Made by a program: the position numbers and the translations under genes
Shown: one piece after another, positions 28,181-36,538 of the stretch
How the letters are laid out: each line of letters opens with the position of its first letter
How positions within the stretch are numbered: the first letter of the stretch is position 1
NCBI RefSeq assembly: GCF_029937755.1
Contig: NZ_JAPYPG010000007.1
Coordinates: 1-64,000 of the forward strand
DNA from: Henriciella sp.
GTDB taxonomy: Bacteria > Pseudomonadota > Alphaproteobacteria > Caulobacterales > Hyphomonadaceae
Length of the DNA stretch: 64,000 nucleotides
Direction: 5' to 3'
Notes under the pieces: generated by a model
The model's input: only the letters and a program-made list of their open reading frames with translations
Told to the model about the DNA's origin: nothing
Database searches by the model: none

Positions 28181-28648
28181 ATGAGCCATGGATGGGGCAT
28201 AGGAAAGCGCATTGCCGCTCTGTTTCGCCGTAAAGTGCGAGACGAAGGGCCGGTAAAGGGCCATCAACCCGTTTATGAAACGGTTGCGCCCACCGAACAC
28301 GACGACACCCTCCACAATGCGATTGACCAGCGCCAGGCGCGATTCCAGATCGGCCAGGTCGTCCAGCACCGGATTTTCGATTTTCGTGGCGTAATCTTCG
28401 ATGTCGATCCGGTCTTCGCCAATAGCGATGAATGGTATGAGGCCATCCCGGAAGACATGCGTCCGTCAAAGGACCAGCCTTATTACCACCTCTTCGCCGA
28501 GAACGACAAAACCCACTATGTCGCCTATGTCTCGGAAGGAAACCTGTTGCCGGATGAGAGCGACGTCCCCGTCACCCATCCGGATATCCCACACTTTTTC
28601 GAGCGCACGCCGGACGGTTACGCGCTGAAGCGTGCACACGCCAATTAA
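28181..28648 (+). CDS. hspQ: Heat shock protein HspQ
   Basis: The 155-residue protein contains the HspQ/YccV domain (about 47-145), with FQIGQVVQHRIFDFRGVIFDVDP and PYYHLFAENDKTHYVAYVSEGNL, both characteristic. HspQ binds hemimethylated DNA in E. coli and acts as a Lon specificity factor. The N-terminal 45 residues are an extra basic segment not present in the about 105-residue E. coli protein, and the start at 28181 is chosen from frame and a GGGTGGTG site. It diverges from ppx. Confidence 0.9.
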   Translation: MSHGWGIGKRIAALFRRKVRDEGPVKGHQPVYETVAPTEHDDTLHNAIDQRQARFQIGQVVQHRIFDFRGVIFDVDPVFANSDEWYEAIPEDMRPSKDQPYYHLFAENDKTHYVAYVSEGNLLPDESDVPVTHPDIPHFFERTPDGYALKRAHAN

Positions 28649-28650
28649 GA

Positions 28651-29301
28651 TCAGTCCGGTTTCACAGCATCTGGCGCAGCGCGCTTGAATGCATCGATCT
28701 CACGGCATTTTGCATCGGCATCGACCAGCCGGGGAAATGCGTCGAGTGGTGTGTCGAAGCGACGGGCATTATACATCTGCGGAACAAGGCAGACCTCAGC
28801 CAGGGTCGGCTCATCTCCGAACAGTAGCGCCGAATTCAAGTCGCTTTCCGCCACCATCGCCTCAAGCGCCGTGAAGCCGCGAATGATCCAGTCGCGATAC
28901 CATTCGCCCACCGCGTCCTTGCTGGCGGAAAAATCGCTCCCCAGCTTGGCGAGGACTGATAGATTGTTCAGCGGATGGATGTCGCAGGCGATCACGTCAG
29001 CAAAGCCACGCACCTTGAGCCGCTTCCACGGATCGGCCGGCAGGAGCGCCGGGGCCGCCCACGTCTCCTCAATCCATTCCAGGATCGCCATGGACTGACC
29101 CGCCACCTGCCCGTCCACCTCAATCGAGGGGACGCGCATCTGCGGGTTCAGCGTCTTGTAGGCGTCACCGAACTGTTCGTCGGCACCAGGCGCGATGTTC
29201 ACGACTTCGCTCTCATAGTCGATGGCCTTGAGGTTCAGCGCGATACGAAGCCGGTAGGCAGCAGAGGAGCGCCAGTATTCGTAGAGCTTCACCCCACTCA
29301 T
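28651..29301 (-). CDS. maiA: Maleylacetoacetate isomerase (zeta glutathione S-transferase)
   Basis: This isomerase converts maleylacetoacetate to fumarylacetoacetate, the fifth step of phenylalanine/tyrosine breakdown, with glutathione as cofactor. The 216-residue length fits. The zeta-class active-site motif SSAAYRLRIALN is at about residues 12-23, and the glutathione site contains QMRVPSIEVDG and QSMAILEWIEE. It overlaps the upstream fahA gene by 4 bp, forming one transcript. Confidence 0.95.
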   Translation of the reverse strand: MSGVKLYEYWRSSAAYRLRIALNLKAIDYESEVVNIAPGADEQFGDAYKTLNPQMRVPSIEVDGQVAGQSMAILEWIEETWAAPALLPADPWKRLKVRGFADVIACDIHPLNNLSVLAKLGSDFSASKDAVGEWYRDWIIRGFTALEAMVAESDLNSALLFGDEPTLAEVCLVPQMYNARRFDTPLDAFPRLVDADAKCREIDAFKRAAPDAVKPD

Positions 29302-30305
29302 GCCCTCACCACATCCTGCTCGATGGCGCCGAACACCGAGTGGCCGGCCTCGTCCTTCACCTCAATGCGGATTGTATCGCCGACCTGCATGAAGCTGGTC
29401 GTTGCCTCGCCATTGCTGATGGTCTCAATCATGCGGATTTCTGCAATACAGGAGTAGCCAAGCCCCCCTTCTGCGACAGGCTTGCCGGCGCCGCCATCCG
29501 GATCGCGGTTGGAGATCGTGCCAGACCCGATGATCGTGCCAGCGCCAAGCGGACGTGTCTTGGCTGCGTGGGCGACCAGCGTGCCGAAGTCGAAGGTCAT
29601 GTCGACATCACAGTCGGGCTTGCCAAAGGGCTCCCCGTTATAGGTCGACAGCATGGGCAGATGGAGCTTGCCGCTGGACCAGCTCTCACCAAGCTCATCA
29701 GGCGTCACGGCGACAGGGGAGAAAGCACTCGACGGCTTGGACTGGAAGAAACCGAAACCCTTGGCCAACTCACCGGGGATCAGCCCGCGCAGGCTGACAT
29801 CATTGCAGATCAGAATCATCTTGATCTGATCGAGCGCGGCTTCCTTGCTCGCGCCCATCGGGACGTCGCCCGTTATGACGCAAACCTCGGCCTCAAAGTC
29901 GAGGCCCCAGGCCGGATCGCCCAGCGGGATCGAATCGCGCGGACCGAGAAAGCTGTCGGATCCGCCCTGGTACATCAGAGGGTCGGAATAGAAGCTTTCT
30001 GGCACTTCGGCGCCGCGAGCCTTCCGGACCAGCTCGACATGGTTGATATAGGCAGAGCCATCGGCCCACTGATAAGCGCGCGGCAGTGGCGAGGCGCAGT
30101 CATGCTCATGAAAGCGTTCACTCGGCACCGAACCGACTTCCAGCTCTTCAGCGAGCTGGGCGAGTTTCGGTGCGGCAATATCCCAGTCATCAAGGGCAGC
30201 CTGCAGGGTCGGCTTGATGTGGCTGGCGTCAGCGTACTTGGTGAGATCCCTGGAAACAACGACGAGGCGGCCATCGCGCCCCTGCTTCAGACTGGCAAGT
30301 TTCAT
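29298..30305 (-). CDS. fahA: Fumarylacetoacetase (FAH family)
   Basis: This enzyme hydrolyses fumarylacetoacetate to fumarate and acetoacetate, ending tyrosine catabolism. The 335-residue protein belongs to the FAH family with metal ligands in the GLDFEAEVCVI region and the later ICNDVSLRG. It is of the compact bacterial type. It is translationally coupled to maiA and divergent from phhA. hpd and hmgA, the two middle steps, are not in the window. Confidence 0.93.
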   Translation of the reverse strand: MKLASLKQGRDGRLVVVSRDLTKYADASHIKPTLQAALDDWDIAAPKLAQLAEELEVGSVPSERFHEHDCASPLPRAYQWADGSAYINHVELVRKARGAEVPESFYSDPLMYQGGSDSFLGPRDSIPLGDPAWGLDFEAEVCVITGDVPMGASKEAALDQIKMILICNDVSLRGLIPGELAKGFGFFQSKPSSAFSPVAVTPDELGESWSSGKLHLPMLSTYNGEPFGKPDCDVDMTFDFGTLVAHAAKTRPLGAGTIIGSGTISNRDPDGGAGKPVAEGGLGYSCIAEIRMIETISNGEATTSFMQVGDTIRIEVKDEAGHSVFGAIEQDVVRA

Positions 30306-30380
30306 GGTGTGCGCGTCCTTTCAAATCGGTTTGTGCCACTGCGAAGGGCGGCTTTTCATTTCAATCAGCGCGTTTTGCGT

Positions 30381-30386
30381 TATAAT
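30381..30386 (+). promoter_or_regulatory. Consensus -10 box of phhA, implying a leaderless mRNA
   Basis: A perfect TATAAT ends only 6 bp before the phhA ATG at 30393, so transcription would begin at or next to the start codon. No ribosome site lies in that interval. No good -35 hexamer is seen at 16-18 bp, which suggests an activator. Leaderless mRNAs are common in alphaproteobacteria such as Caulobacter. Confidence 0.6.
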
Positions 30387-30392
30387 AGTTGC

Positions 30393-31265
30393 ATGAGCAA
30401 CCATTTTGAAAAACCCGATCATGCCCGCGAAGACTGGACCATCGATCAGGGCTGGTCGAGCTATTCCGACGAAGAACATGCTGTCTGGGACTTGCTCTAC
30501 AAGCGCCAGATGGACGTTCTGCCTGGCCGTGCAGCGCCTGAGTTTCTCGATGGCCTGAAGGCGCTCGACCTTGGCCGGGGCGGCATTCCTGAGTTCGAGA
30601 CAATGTCCGACGAACTGGAAAGCCTGACAGGCTGGCGCGTCGTGGCCGTCCCCGGTCTGGTGCCCGATGAAGTTTTCTTCGATCATCTCGCTAATCGCCG
30701 CTTCCCGGCCGGCCAGTTCATCCGCAAGCGCGAGGAGCTGGATTACCTGCAGGAGCCGGACGTTTTCCACGATGTGTTCGGCCATGTGCCGATGCTGACC
30801 AATCCGGTGTTTGCAGACTATATGGAAGCTTATGGCAAGGGCGGGCTGCGCAGCCTCAACTATGCCGCGCTGAAGAATCTTGCCTCGCTCTACTGGTATA
30901 CGGTGGAATTCGGTTTGATCCGGTCCGGGGAAGGCTTGCGCATCTATGGTGCGGGCATCGTCTCTTCGAAATCCGAGAGCATCTTCGCACTGGAAGACCC
31001 CTCTCCGAACCGGGTTGGATTCGATCTCGAGCGGCTGATGAAGACGGACTACAGGATCGACGACTTCCAGCAGACCTATTTCGTGATCGATTCCTATGAC
31101 CAGCTCTTCCGGGCAACGGTGGATACCGATTTTGCGCCGATCTACGAGCGCCTTCAGGGCGAGTTTGCGTATACGCCGGAAGACATATTGGCCGACGATG
31201 AGGTGATCGCGAAAGGCACGCAAGCCTATGCCAAGGCGGGTGGCCGCTTCGCCGAAGCAGGCTAG
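30393..31265 (+). CDS. phhA: Phenylalanine 4-monooxygenase
   Basis: This pterin- and iron-dependent enzyme hydroxylates phenylalanine to tyrosine. The 290-residue protein fits the bacterial single-domain form. The iron-binding motif EPDVFHDVFGHVPML supplies two His, and the third ligand Glu is in YWYTVEFGLI. The pterin-site segment GLVPDEVFFDHLANR is also conserved. It diverges from fahA-maiA, which complete the pathway. The start has no ribosome site and sits just after a -10 box. Confidence 0.97.
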   Translation: MSNHFEKPDHAREDWTIDQGWSSYSDEEHAVWDLLYKRQMDVLPGRAAPEFLDGLKALDLGRGGIPEFETMSDELESLTGWRVVAVPGLVPDEVFFDHLANRRFPAGQFIRKREELDYLQEPDVFHDVFGHVPMLTNPVFADYMEAYGKGGLRSLNYAALKNLASLYWYTVEFGLIRSGEGLRIYGAGIVSSKSESIFALEDPSPNRVGFDLERLMKTDYRIDDFQQTYFVIDSYDQLFRATVDTDFAPIYERLQGEFAYTPEDILADDEVIAKGTQAYAKAGGRFAEAG

Positions 31266-31268
31266 CGG

Positions 31269-32591
31269 CTAAACCAGCCCGCTCAGCTCCAGTTCTTCCA
31301 GCAGCGCTTCTCGCGCAAGCTGGCATTCGCTTGCGAATGTCGGATCAGCGAGGTCTGCAGCCGTCAGCCGATCACGATAGGTGCGCCGGATAATATCCTG
31401 AAGCGCATCGATCTTTGTCTCGTTCAGCATCACGCCTTGATGAACCGCTGCAATTTCTTCATCCGACATCACCACCCTGAGACGTAGACAGGCCGGCCCT
31501 CCACCATTGCGCATGGACTGACGGACATCGACATATTGTACACGGCCGATCGGACCATTGCCCGAGACCATCTTTTCGCAAAAGATTCGCGTACTCTCGG
31601 TTTCCTGGGTTTCCATCGGCGCCAACAGGACAAGACGGTCCTCGCCCGGCCACTGCAGCAGCTGCGAGTTGAACAGGTAGGAAGTGATGGCATCCCCGAT
31701 TGGCACCTCGGCCTCCGGGACCATGACCGGTTTCAGCTCAAACAGGCTCTCCGCCGCCTTGCGGATCGCCTCCAGGGTCGCTTCCGTATCCTCGAAGGCA
31801 AATTCATGGAAGAAAAGCGTATCGAGGGCGCCGACGCAGACGACATCATTGTGGAACGCCCCCGCCTCGATCGCAACGCGCGCCTGCCGGGCAAGGACCG
31901 TGCGTTGCGAAGAGAGACGATGAGACCGGGCAATGCTCTCGCTGGCAAGTTTTGTCTGACGGGCTGGAAAACCAGCCGTACTTTCGCCCGCCTCGCGGCC
32001 ATAGACGAAGAGTTCGACACCCTCGCGACCATGCTCCGCACACAGACGAACATGATTGGCCGCGCCCTCGTCAGCGAAGTCAGCATGCATGGGCAGCGCT
32101 CCATGAATAGCGAAGCGCTCCTCGTTCTCGAAGATCGAGACAAGGCTTGCCGTCGTATCCGGATGCTCGGTCGACCGGTGCAACATGGTGGAGAGGTTGG
32201 CGCTGGTCAGATGCAGCCGACCATCAACCGAGTCCGCTGAAGGCGACACGGTGGCGGCATTCGCGGCCCACATCGAACTTGCGCTATAGGCTGCCTTCAA
32301 CAAACGAGGCGCTTCCCTGGCCGCCTTCTCGATAATCTCCGCATCCGAACCGCCGAAACCAGCCGACACAAGAAGATCAAAATTCGGGCGCGGGAGCGGT
32401 GGCAGGATGCCTTGCGTCAAACCTGCCTTCACAAGCAGACGCATCTTCTCCAGCCCCTGAAGGGCGGCTTCGCGCGGATTGGAAACGTCGCCGGCATTCG
32501 TCGCGCTGGCCAGATTGCCCTGCGACATGCCGCCATAATTGTGGCTCGGCCCGATAAGGCCATCGAAATTGACTTCGCGTGCATTGCTCAT
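31269..32591 (-). CDS. astB: N-succinylarginine dihydrolase
   Basis: AstB hydrolyses N2-succinylarginine to succinylornithine, ammonia and CO2, step two of the AST arginine pathway. The 440-residue protein starts at the ATG at 32591 (MSNAREVNFDGLIGPSHNYGG), the conserved family N-terminus; an upstream in-frame start at 32675 would add 28 atypical residues. Conserved active-site stretches include GALDTLFFHEF, FNSQLL and MRNGGGPACLRLR with the catalytic Cys. It is separated from astA/astD by two other genes. Confidence 0.95.
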   Translation of the reverse strand: MSNAREVNFDGLIGPSHNYGGMSQGNLASATNAGDVSNPREAALQGLEKMRLLVKAGLTQGILPPLPRPNFDLLVSAGFGGSDAEIIEKAAREAPRLLKAAYSASSMWAANAATVSPSADSVDGRLHLTSANLSTMLHRSTEHPDTTASLVSIFENEERFAIHGALPMHADFADEGAANHVRLCAEHGREGVELFVYGREAGESTAGFPARQTKLASESIARSHRLSSQRTVLARQARVAIEAGAFHNDVVCVGALDTLFFHEFAFEDTEATLEAIRKAAESLFELKPVMVPEAEVPIGDAITSYLFNSQLLQWPGEDRLVLLAPMETQETESTRIFCEKMVSGNGPIGRVQYVDVRQSMRNGGGPACLRLRVVMSDEEIAAVHQGVMLNETKIDALQDIIRRTYRDRLTAADLADPTFASECQLAREALLEELELSGLV

Positions 32592-32692
32592 TAGCGCCGG
32601 ATTACACGCCCCCATTCCGGGAGGGAAGTCATTCCTCGACGGTTTCGCCAGCCGGGTTACAGTGGCCCTACCCAATTCAGGAGGAGTTGTCC

Positions 32693-33226
32693 GTGAAACG
32701 CATTCTTTTCATCGCCGCGCTGTCCACGAGCTTCGCTGCTGTTGCCCATGGCCAGACTGCGGAACAAGGCTTCGTAAAAGGCCCGGTGCTCGAGGGTTTC
32801 GGCCCGGCCGCTGCCGTAGATAGCGATCTCGAGATTCCGGACGATATGAGCTTCAAGATCGCCTTCGATATCTCGGAAGCCGCTGATGAAGGCAGGGTAA
32901 GCCGCCGCTTCGAAAGCGTCGCCCGCTTCATCAACATGCATGCTGCCGCGGGCATCGCGCGTGAACGGATTGAGCCGGCGATCGTCGTGCACGGGCCTGC
33001 CGCTGCTGACATCCTGAAGCCCACGGATGACGAAGAGGCTGCACCAACTGCGGCGCTTGTCGAGGCACTGCTTGAAGAAGGCGTGCCGATCTATCTTTGC
33101 GGGCAGACAGCAGCTGCAAAAGGCATAGGCAAAGACGATCTCATCCCCGGCGTCCAGCTCGCTCTCTCAGCAATGACGGCCCATGCCGTACTCGCCGAAG
33201 ACGGCTATTCATTGAACCCATTCTAG
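32693..33226 (+). CDS. Exported DsrE-family protein
   Basis: The 177-residue protein begins with GTG at 32693, preceded by a good AGGAGG site at 32679-32685. A signal peptide runs to about residue 21 (ending AHG-Q), so the product is periplasmic. The mature part resembles DsrE/DsrF-like proteins: IEPAIVVHGPAA, then PIYLCGQTAAAKG with a Cys in the usual place, and a C-terminal VQLALSAMTAHAVL. DsrE-like proteins handle sulfur in some systems; the exported type has no established role. Its stop overlaps that of the methyltransferase gene. Confidence 0.8.
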   Translation: MKRILFIAALSTSFAAVAHGQTAEQGFVKGPVLEGFGPAAAVDSDLEIPDDMSFKIAFDISEAADEGRVSRRFESVARFINMHAAAGIARERIEPAIVVHGPAAADILKPTDDEEAAPTAALVEALLEEGVPIYLCGQTAAAKGIGKDDLIPGVQLALSAMTAHAVLAEDGYSLNPF

Positions 33227-34065
33227 ACGTCGGCGGTGACTATCCAGGCGGCTGCATCCAGCCGGACGCGGCCATCCGCGCTGGCTTTCTCAGCCAGACG
33301 TGCTTCAACCGTCTCTCTCACACGGTTGGCGTCCATTTCCAGCTCGGCAATAAGCCGGGCGGTCGGCCCCATCTTTGTCGCAAAGGCAGCCGCTTCGGAG
33401 ACGGACTCTCCGGGGAGCGCTATCTGGCCGACCCAAGGCTTGGCTTCGGCGGATTTCCATCCAGCCCGCTCAAGAATGGAAACGGTTCTGTCAGGATCCT
33501 CAAAGGCAAATGGACCCGGCGCGCCGGGCTCCGGCCGGTCCAGTCTTTGATCGGTCAGGGACAGGGCAGCCCGCAAGGGCAACAGCGCCCACTCGTTCTG
33601 ATCAAGCGGCTGCCAGCAAGCGAATGCCAGCCTGCCGCCTGGCGTCATCTGCGCATGCAGGTTGGAAAATGCGGCTTGAGGATCGGCGAAGAACATCACG
33701 CCGAAGCGCGATATCAAACGGTCGAAAGATTGGTCCGCCTGCCACTTGGAAGCATCCGCCTCGACGAACTGGACCTGTGTCTCGCCATCGGCGCGCTGAC
33801 GACCGAGCGCGAGCATGGGGGCGGATACGTCGACGCCCGTGACCTGCCCTGCCCCGGCCCGAAGCGCTGCCAGGCTGAGCGCGCCGGAACCACAGCCCAC
33901 ATCCAGCACGCGTTCACCGCCTTCAAGGCCGGCTGCACCCAGGACTGCCGTTATGAATGGCGCAAGCATCCCGTCCAGACGTTCAGCTTCGCGTGCCCAG
34001 TTTTCACCGGCCTTGCCGTTCCAGTACTCTCGCTGAGCGGCGTTATCGTCTTGTGTGGCACTCAT
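33223..34065 (-). CDS. Class I SAM-dependent methyltransferase
   Basis: The 280-residue protein has a clear SAM-binding motif I, VLDVGCGSGALSLAAL (about 53-68), an acidic end of strand 2 (VTGVDVSAPML) and motif IV FDRLISRFGVMFF, as in UbiE/COQ5-like small-molecule methyltransferases. Its start overlaps the astD stop by 4 bp, so it is read with the arginine-catabolic genes although no methylation step is known in that pathway. The substrate is unknown. Confidence 0.85.
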   Translation of the reverse strand: MSATQDDNAAQREYWNGKAGENWAREAERLDGMLAPFITAVLGAAGLEGGERVLDVGCGSGALSLAALRAGAGQVTGVDVSAPMLALGRQRADGETQVQFVEADASKWQADQSFDRLISRFGVMFFADPQAAFSNLHAQMTPGGRLAFACWQPLDQNEWALLPLRAALSLTDQRLDRPEPGAPGPFAFEDPDRTVSILERAGWKSAEAKPWVGQIALPGESVSEAAAFATKMGPTARLIAELEMDANRVRETVEARLAEKASADGRVRLDAAAWIVTADV

Positions 34066-35516
34066 TTCGGAAAACCCTTCGCAGGCAGGCGCTCAGCTTT
34101 GTCCGCCACCTGGCTCGCCTGCGGCCAGGCGCAGTAGTCTGCCGCATAGTAGGCGCCAGGACGCGAATTGCCGGAGAGGCCCGGCCCGCCAAATGGCATA
34201 TTGCCGGCAGCACCGACCGTTGGACGGTTACGATTGAGAATACCGGCCCGCATTTCGTTATGCACCTGCAGCCACCGGGCATCATCATCGCTGATCAAGC
34301 CACCCGAGAGGCCGAAGCGCGTATCGTTGGCCATTGCAATTGCGGTATCGAAATCCTTCACCCGGGTGACCTGAACGAGCGGGCCGAACAGCTCCTCGTC
34401 CGGGAGGTTGTTCGCATCGGTCACATCGATGACCCCAGCGGTGACAAACCCACCGCCACGATCCATCCGCTTGAGACGGCGTAGCGGTTTGCCGCCAGCT
34501 TTTGAAATCATTGTCTGGAAATCGACAGCCGCTTGGGCTGCCTTTTCCGAAACCAACGGCCCCATGAAGACATCGTCTTCATTCCACGCCCCGATACGAA
34601 GTCCGCGCGCGCGCTCAACCAGCGCCTCGATGACACTTTGGCCGAACTTGTTGTCGGGCAAGAAGATCCGGCGTGCGCAAGTGCAGCGCTGGCCCGTCGT
34701 AAGATAGGCCGACTGGGCCGCGAGATCGGCCGCAGCATCCACGTCTGCCGGGTCCCAGACGATGAGCGGGTTGTTACCGCCCATCTCGAGCGCCAGGATC
34801 ACATCAGGCCTTCCGGCAAAGTGACGATGAAACGCCGTTCCAGTCGACGCAGAGCCAGTAAAAAGCAGCCCGTCGATTTCGGCCTCCAGCAGCGCGCTGC
34901 CCGTCTGCCGCCCGCCATGGACGACATTCACGACACCCGGCGGAAGGCCGGCCGCGTCAAAACATTCGACCATGATCTCGGCAACTGCCGGAGCGAGCTC
35001 CGAGGGTTTGAAAACGCAGGTATTGCCCGCCAGAAGCGCCGGAATAATGTGCCCGTTCGGCAAATGGCCCGGAAAGTTGAATGGTCCGAAGACCGCCATG
35101 ACGCCATGCGGCCTATGGGTGAGATGGGCCGACCCAAAGGCTGTTTCATTGGACTTTCCGCCAGCCCGTTCGATCTGAGCCTGGATCGAAACGGCAATCT
35201 TGCCTTTCATCGCCGCGGCTTCGCCGAGCGAGTCCCATTTCACCTTACCCATGTCGCGGCTGATCGCCTCGGATATCTTTTCGGCCCGCTTGCCGACTTC
35301 TTCGGCGTACGCCTCAAGGATCTTCGTGCGATCATGATGCGGCATGTGCCGCCAGGCCTTGCCGGCCTGACGGGCATTTTCAACGGCTTCGTTGACCTGT
35401 GCCGGGCTGGCCGCCTGACCTTCCCAACTTGTCTCACCGGTCGCGGGACAGGTTTTCTCGAACCAGTCTCCATCGCCCGTGGTCCATTTTCCTGCGATAT
35501 GGGCGCCTTTCGCCAT
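34062..35516 (-). CDS. astD: Succinylglutamate-semialdehyde dehydrogenase
   Basis: AstD oxidises succinylglutamate semialdehyde to succinylglutamate with NAD. The 484-residue protein has the aldehyde dehydrogenase fold, the NAD loop FTGSASTGTAFHR, the catalytic Glu in LEMGGNNPL and the catalytic Cys in TTGQRCTCARR. The pattern and neighbourhood with astA identify AstD rather than another aldehyde dehydrogenase. It lies 2 bp downstream of astA. Confidence 0.95.
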   Translation of the reverse strand: MAKGAHIAGKWTTGDGDWFEKTCPATGETSWEGQAASPAQVNEAVENARQAGKAWRHMPHHDRTKILEAYAEEVGKRAEKISEAISRDMGKVKWDSLGEAAAMKGKIAVSIQAQIERAGGKSNETAFGSAHLTHRPHGVMAVFGPFNFPGHLPNGHIIPALLAGNTCVFKPSELAPAVAEIMVECFDAAGLPPGVVNVVHGGRQTGSALLEAEIDGLLFTGSASTGTAFHRHFAGRPDVILALEMGGNNPLIVWDPADVDAAADLAAQSAYLTTGQRCTCARRIFLPDNKFGQSVIEALVERARGLRIGAWNEDDVFMGPLVSEKAAQAAVDFQTMISKAGGKPLRRLKRMDRGGGFVTAGVIDVTDANNLPDEELFGPLVQVTRVKDFDTAIAMANDTRFGLSGGLISDDDARWLQVHNEMRAGILNRNRPTVGAAGNMPFGGPGLSGNSRPGAYYAADYCAWPQASQVADKAERLPAKGFPK

Positions 35517-35518
35517 GA

Positions 35519-36538
35519 TCAGCTCCTCAACCAGATTCGGGCCGGGTCTCCGGCTGAGAGCTTGAGCCGGTCGAGGACAGCCTTCGTTGTCACGAAGACA
35601 TCTCCCTTCAGCTCACCCTCGGCCATCGTGACCCGGATGTCAGACGCCTTGTCGTTTGAAACAAGGCCACTCGATTCGTTTGCTTCACCGACCTGAAGCG
35701 TGACCACGCGGCTTTCCCGGATCGTACGGATCAGGCTACGCGGGGCAGCGACCAATGGACCACCATCGAAGATGTCGACCGTGCGCTCGAAGCGGAAGCC
35801 TTCCCATTCGAGCAGCTTCAGCGCCCCGACGCCATCAGCATGCACGCGTCCAATGACCTCACGCGCCTCCGGCGGCAGCAGGTCCACATAGATCGGGTAT
35901 TTCGGCATCAGATCCAGAATGAACTGGTTATCCGTGGTCGCAGACAGGATGTCGGCTTCAGTGAACTCCATGCGGAAGAAGTGCGCGCCGATTGCATCCC
36001 AGAAGGGCGTCCTCCCCTCCGGATCGACCACGCCGCGCAATTCGGCCAAAACCATGTCTCCGAAGCGGTCAGGTGCCGCCGCCATCAGGAGGTAGCGCGA
36101 TTGCGCCAACAGCCGCCCGGCTCCGCCACCGCGATGGGCCTGCCGGAGGAATAGCGTGCCAACCTCGGTAAAGCCGACGAACTCATTGGTCAGGACAAGC
36201 GCATCCATGTCGAAACGACGATCGCCCGCGGCACTCGACTGGGCGATGGTTATGACGCGGTAATTGAAGAAGGGCTGGTCGATACCCACACCCGCTTTGA
36301 CCGCACTGCAGCCACCCACCTCACCCGTCTCATGATCGACCATCATCATGAGGTACTTGCCATACTGGGGCTGCGACAGCTTGCCGGAAAAAGCCTTCTC
36401 CGACTTTTCCAGACGTTCCCGGATGATGGGCTCGTGCACGGGCAGGCTCGTAAAGCCCGGGCCAGATTCCTCGGCCAGCTGCATCAATATGTTGAAATCA
36501 TCCAGCCGGGCCGGCCGCATGACATAAGACGAACTCAT
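35519..36538 (-). CDS. astA: Arginine N-succinyltransferase
   Basis: AstA transfers succinate from succinyl-CoA to the alpha-amino group of arginine, opening the AST pathway. The 339-residue protein starts YVMRPARLDDFNILMQLAEESGPGFTSLP, the conserved family N-terminus, and contains GTLFLRQAHRGGGAGRLLAQSRYL for CoA binding, and FVGFTEVG. Family length is about 340. It overlaps the upstream M20 hydrolase by 4 bp. Confidence 0.95.
   Translation of the reverse strand: MSSSYVMRPARLDDFNILMQLAEESGPGFTSLPVHEPIIRERLEKSEKAFSGKLSQPQYGKYLMMMVDHETGEVGGCSAVKAGVGIDQPFFNYRVITIAQSSAAGDRRFDMDALVLTNEFVGFTEVGTLFLRQAHRGGGAGRLLAQSRYLLMAAAPDRFGDMVLAELRGVVDPEGRTPFWDAIGAHFFRMEFTEADILSATTDNQFILDLMPKYPIYVDLLPPEAREVIGRVHADGVGALKLLEWEGFRFERTVDIFDGGPLVAAPRSLIRTIRESRVVTLQVGEANESSGLVSNDKASDIRVTMAEGELKGDVFVTTKAVLDRLKLSAGDPARIWLRS

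Noticed and set aside
29340-30392. Long upstream in-frame extension of phhA through the fahA region
   Set aside because: The open frame is an antisense reading of fahA. The phhA family N-terminus begins at 30393, directly after a -10 box.
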